Source of the DNA: Tethya wilhelma
Lineage: Eukaryota; Porifera; Demospongiae; Tethyida; Tethyidae
NCBI GenBank assembly: GCA_964030475.1
Contig: CAXIPT010000003.1
Coordinates: 1,412,801 to 1,476,800, forward strand
Reading direction: 5' to 3'
DNA length: 64,000 bases
Part shown: one piece after another, positions 60,212 through 64,000 of the stretch
How the letters are laid out: each line of letters begins with the position of its first letter
How positions within the stretch are numbered: the stretch's first letter is position 1
Program-made: the position numbers and the translations under genes
Notes under the pieces: model-generated
Told to the model about the DNA's origin: nothing
The model's input: the letters and a program-made list of their open reading frames with translations, nothing else
The model's database searches: none

Positions 60212-63200
60212 TTACAGTGATGTACAAAGTCTATAGAGTTCTGCAGGATTTCCAGAGGTGAGATGCCACAACTCTTTAGCTATATCTGTATTGAATGCTG
60301 TATGTGTAGTAAAACAATACATTTATTATGCAATGAAAAGCATCCAAACAAAAAATGTGTACTGACTTTTGTTGAACCATTTCTCCATCACATAGTAGTC
60401 CACACAACTGTTCATCTCGTCTCTATGGTAACCAGGCACCTCACACCACTGATACCCATCAACACACCTCATGCCCTGCAGAGATATTTAGTTAATAAAC
60501 TGTCACAAAAATCAAATGACTCATGAACATAGAACAGAGTCTCAGAAAAATCTTCATCCTTGTTTACTACAAGCTATCATATAGTACCCCAGATATAATC
60601 AAACTAATAATATTATATTTATCTTAAGGTGCATGGGTTCACAATCAGTTAACCATAAAAATTCTTTGCACACAGAAATGCAGAAACGAAAGGTACCAAA
60701 TGTACATACATTTGATGATTTTTCTAAATCTGTACTGTATTGCCGAATGTGAAGTAGAATTATGTGACACAGCACCAGATATTGTGAACCTGCCTTTACT
60801 CAATGCCTACCTCTTGTCCTAAGAGGTGTTGAGGCTCACAAGACTCAACATGATGTCTGTACATCTTACTCTTGGAAAGAGCCAGCACCACAGCACCTGG
60901 GAACTGGTCCATAACAGTGTGTGTGTGTGAGAGAGAGAGAAAGAGAGATATAATAAAAAGGACTGTAGATTTCTGAAATTCAAAGTAGCTACTGTTTCAC
61001 ATTCTCTTTACCTTTCTGTCTGAAGTCAGGCTTGTGATGTGATGGATCAAGTTCAACTGATTGGCTTGCAACTGCATGAAGTGGGGGGTATGTTTGTGAT
61101 AAGCTTCACATACATAAGGAACAATAAATGCATACACAATTTCCTATATTTCTCCAATGAAAAACCTGAACCAGTTACGACACCACAAATGTTTTCTCCA
61201 TAAATTTCGCTCAAAAGAGCAAATTTTTATCTCTCGAAATTTTCCGATTATACGGTAATGCTCTCAGTATAGTTGTAACTACTCACTCACCCATTCTGCT
61301 GTCTTGCTAGTCCTCAGTGTGGTGGGGTTGAAACAACCATTGAAGTCATCCACTGCCAGCAGCAACTTGTAGCTACAAAGGGTTAGATATACATGTATGT
61401 GCAGCAATTGAACTATGTATACATGCATGGTCATTATTTAGAGAATACAATCTACAAAGAACCACAAAATTCAGTTTTAAAGGGATCTAAGAGAAAACTT
61501 GATTGATAAGTCATTGATTCAACCATGTATATCATTCTTGAATTTGTACATGTACAATGAAATTTTTAGAGGTAATAGTATATGCAACCATTAGTGCAAG
61601 TACACATAAGCTCAAACAAGTAAACATTCTTCTCAGAGCTGACCCTGTAGTTGCATGACAAAGGAAGAAGGTCTAGCTCAATAGACTAACCTGTTATTAT
61701 ATAGTAAAAATTTCAAAAAAAAAAAGCAGTGTAGGAATGGGCAGTGCATTAAAAAGTATTGGAACAAGGCAGGGTCTCAATTTCGGCACATGACTACTTC
61801 ATTTTTATTCTTGATCCTTGATATGGATTTTCAGTGTTGTGTTGCGATGATCTCTATAATAGTACCGTAGCTTAATATTCATTGCATTGGTTCAAATTTC
61901 TCGCTAATCACTTGGCTACTAAAGCAATAGAGTAAACTATAACAGACAGGTATTTAAACTGGACTGCTGGCCAAGAGTTGGGCATAAAAATGAAGTAGTC
62001 ATGTGCCGGAATTGAGACCCTGCCTTGTTCCAATACTTTTTAATGCACTGCCCATTCCTACACTGCTTTTTTTTTTGAAATTTTTACTACTTGTTCATTC
62101 ACTTTTTTCAACACTAGAGTGTGTAGACTATCAGAGACTGGTTAGTCCGTACAAAAAGCTTGAGTAGCAGCTAAACATGCACTACATTATGCTTGAAGAG
62201 GCTAATGCGCATGCGCATATTAATGCCACGTGGATAGATGACCTTTGAACTCTACCTACAAAGATGTCTGAATTGAAGTACGTGAATTTATACACTAAGT
62301 TTCAAAGCTTTCTAGTTTTTGTTTAGGCCTATTTATGATGAAAGCGAGTGTCAAGGAATGTAGTACCCATGAAAAGAACTTACTTTGTGCTGTCAAAGTT
62401 GGCTCAACACATTCTGGGTCTCTGGAAATGCTTTTCAAGTAAGTCAGTTAGGAAGTAAGTAGAAGAACAAAAATGGCACTATGGTGGCTTCCCACTAGCG
62501 CTCTTTACGAGTGCTGCAGAAAGTTTTTGTGAGTTTTAGGCCATGCATGCAGTTGGTAATCTGTCAGTGAGAGCTTCTGAGCAACTTTGAAGGTTTAATT
62601 TTGTTTGACTAGATTTTTATGGTGGCCAACATTTTGTATTGTGTCTATGGGACAGGCGGCCCATTCCTACTATACGTACTACCGTACGTATGATGATGTG
62701 ACAATCTCTTCCAGTAGCACTCCAACTATATCAGTGGCAATGTTGGGTTTGAGGAGACCTTGTTCAATGACCTTAGAGAGAGGGTCACCTTTTGAAGAGC
62801 TGTCTCTCTTGGTCCATGAGTGAGAGGTGGAGAGACTCAACTGAGAGAGAGAGAGAATTAATTACACACACACACATGGATGGACAAATATGTATCAGTT
62901 TAGCTTTGCAGTTGTGTATAACACTCAGGACCAAAAGGTTTGTCATATAAGTAAGTGTGGAAATACCATTACTTTTGCTGGTCCATTAAACTAGTAACAT
63001 TAATTATGGCATGACTGCATGGATAAATTTGCTAAGGAAAAAAAAAAAATTTTTGAAAGGTCAAAGACCATATGTGTAATCCAGTCACAAAAAGTATTTA
63101 CATAGATGAGGTCTTACTTTATTGATGAAAGAAGCATTTGTAGTTTTAAAGTTCTTGAGCCACACAGTGGCCTCGTTGGGTTGATCAAAAGAATTGGGAC

Positions 63201-63958
63201 GCTTCGATGAAGCACGGACATCTTCCCTCGAATGAGTCCAGGAGAAAACTACCAGATAGAAAGAAAGAAAGAGAGGAACAAAGCATAAAAGTGGACTTAT
63301 TACATATTTAATATATACACAGGTTTTATGACTACTGAGGCTAAATATTAGCCTCGTTCCCAGGCCTTCTGCGCGCGTGCTGCTATTATTGATTTATTAA
63401 GTCGACGATCTTTACCATTTTCGTGCTTAAATAAAATCATCTGGTAAGGATCGTCAACGCAATAAATCAACAATTAGTAGCACGCAGAGGGCCTGGGGAC
63501 GAGGCTAGCTAAATATAGAATAGTACTCTATTGACTAACCACTTGGTATGTGGATGACCATCCAGCCTGATTTAGCACACCAGTGGATCACCTGACTCAG
63601 GCATATAGACTTGCCACACCCATCTTTACCATCTGGTTTCCACGGCAACAGTCAAGGGAAAACAACTGGGAAATATAGATCAGATTCTACAGATCAAAAA
63701 GGAGCTCTTTTAAATGATGAGTGTTCACAAATTCACACAGATATGGTCTTTGCTTTTGGAACCTACATGTAAACCAATCTTGACTTGTTTCATCATATGC
63801 AAGAGCAATATAATCTACAACTATTTAATAATGTATAAAAGGATACGTAGCAGATATCGATTTTTAATAGCATTTTTGGGGGTCATTGATTTGAGGTTGT
63901 TGATGATGTCGAAGCTCTGCTCTCTGAATATCCAGCAACCACGACCAACACTAGTAGC
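60212..63958 (-). CDS. DAP3: Mitochondrial small-subunit ribosomal protein mS29 / DAP3 (5' incomplete)
   Basis: GTP-binding component of the mitochondrial ribosome small subunit, also linked to apoptosis in mammals. Exons: 63847-63958, 63540-63632, 63118-63248, 62683-62840, 61291-61372, 61012-61071, 60811-60903, 60367-60475, 60212-60285 (stop TAA); 303 residues, phases agree. Family landmarks in order: NRYLL, P-loop GKDGCGKS, VIHWCAKSGWMVIHIPS, FDQPNEATVWLKNFKTTN, SWTKRDSSSKGDPLSKVIEQ, LLLAVDDFNG (Walker B-like), FPGAVVLALS, and an end KELWHLTSGNPAELYRLCTSL like the human C-terminus. About 95 N-terminal residues, including the transit peptide, lie beyond the right edge. The P-loop has GCGKS where human has GTGKT, both allowed. 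The splice at 60903 (CCAG|TTC) is the least certain. Confidence 0.9.
61697..62090. mobile_element. About 390-bp foldback MITE in DAP3 intron
   Basis: Arms of about 110 bases start AGTAAAAATTTC and include GCAGTGTAGGAATGGGCAGT. The right arm is the near-perfect inverse. No coding capacity. Confidence 0.8.
63349..63507. mobile_element. 159-bp foldback MITE with 9-bp target duplication
   Basis: Starts TAGCCTCGTTCCCAGGCC and ends in its inverse with one mismatch. GCTAAATAT flanks both ends (63340-63348 and 63508-63516). In a DAP3 intron. Confidence 0.85.
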
Positions 63959-63966
63959 CTGTAGGG

Positions 63967-63968
63967 AT

Positions 63969-63999
<31 letters not shown>

Positions 64000-64000
64000 G
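63967..64000. repeat. TG tract and G run at window edge
   Basis: (TG)n followed by a G homopolymer, next to the acceptor of the DAP3 exon at 63958. Confidence 0.8.

Overview
The window looks like animal nuclear DNA, most likely a sponge, with Amphimedon queenslandica as my best guess (inference, no search run). The reasons are NEDD4-, MAGI- and DAP3/MRPS29-type genes with many GT-AG introns, expanded paralogues combining Roc-COR, WW and Death domains, beta-helix receptors with Pmp-like repeats, AT-rich introns, many dinucleotide repeats with assembly gaps inside them, and numerous short foldback elements. I see no bacterial operon, tRNA, rRNA or CRISPR.

Layout. 1-741 (+) is the 3' end of a single-pass receptor whose full-length paralogue lies at 5466-8321 (-). 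Around the latter are two inverted copies of a HECT-ligase 3' half: a truncated copy at 1482-4286 (+) and the 3' part of a NEDD4-type gene at 9543-21656 (-: C2, four WW units, HECT). One C2 exon of that gene must lie in the 766-base gap at 20535-21300. A small secreted-protein gene (16068-17111, +) sits inside one NEDD4 intron and carries an in-frame stop.

22160-59783 is a minus-strand tandem cluster of Roc-COR GTPase genes and relics. From high to low coordinates they are: 53404-59783 (WW array, Roc-COR, Death; in-frame stop near the COR end); 43306-52843 (same architecture, open throughout, with NEDD4-like exons in its 5' part); 40352-43023 (WW plus broken Roc-COR, no Death); 32306-38320 (WW array with a frameshift, Roc exon cut at the P-loop); 25565-31009 (MAGI-type guanylate-kinase segment and three PDZ domains joined in phase to an intact Roc-COR and Death domain); and 22160-24800 (COR remnant followed by small linker exons and an intact S8 subtilisin-like peptidase). 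Roc-COR sits on one exon with phase-1 introns on both sides, so front modules (WW or GuK-PDZ) and back modules (Death or possibly S8 protease) can be exchanged without breaking frame. This modular family is the most notable content of the window.

60212-63958 (-) holds most of a DAP3/MRPS29 gene, open at the right edge.

Mobile DNA: at least five foldback elements have TAGYCTCG ends, mostly with 9-bp target duplications; a second foldback family has CCGTATAGCGG ends; and there are LINE 3'-end fragments and a 2.9-kb element with terminal inverted repeats. Exon boundaries were read by hand from GT/AG sites, phase and protein similarity; no computation was run.
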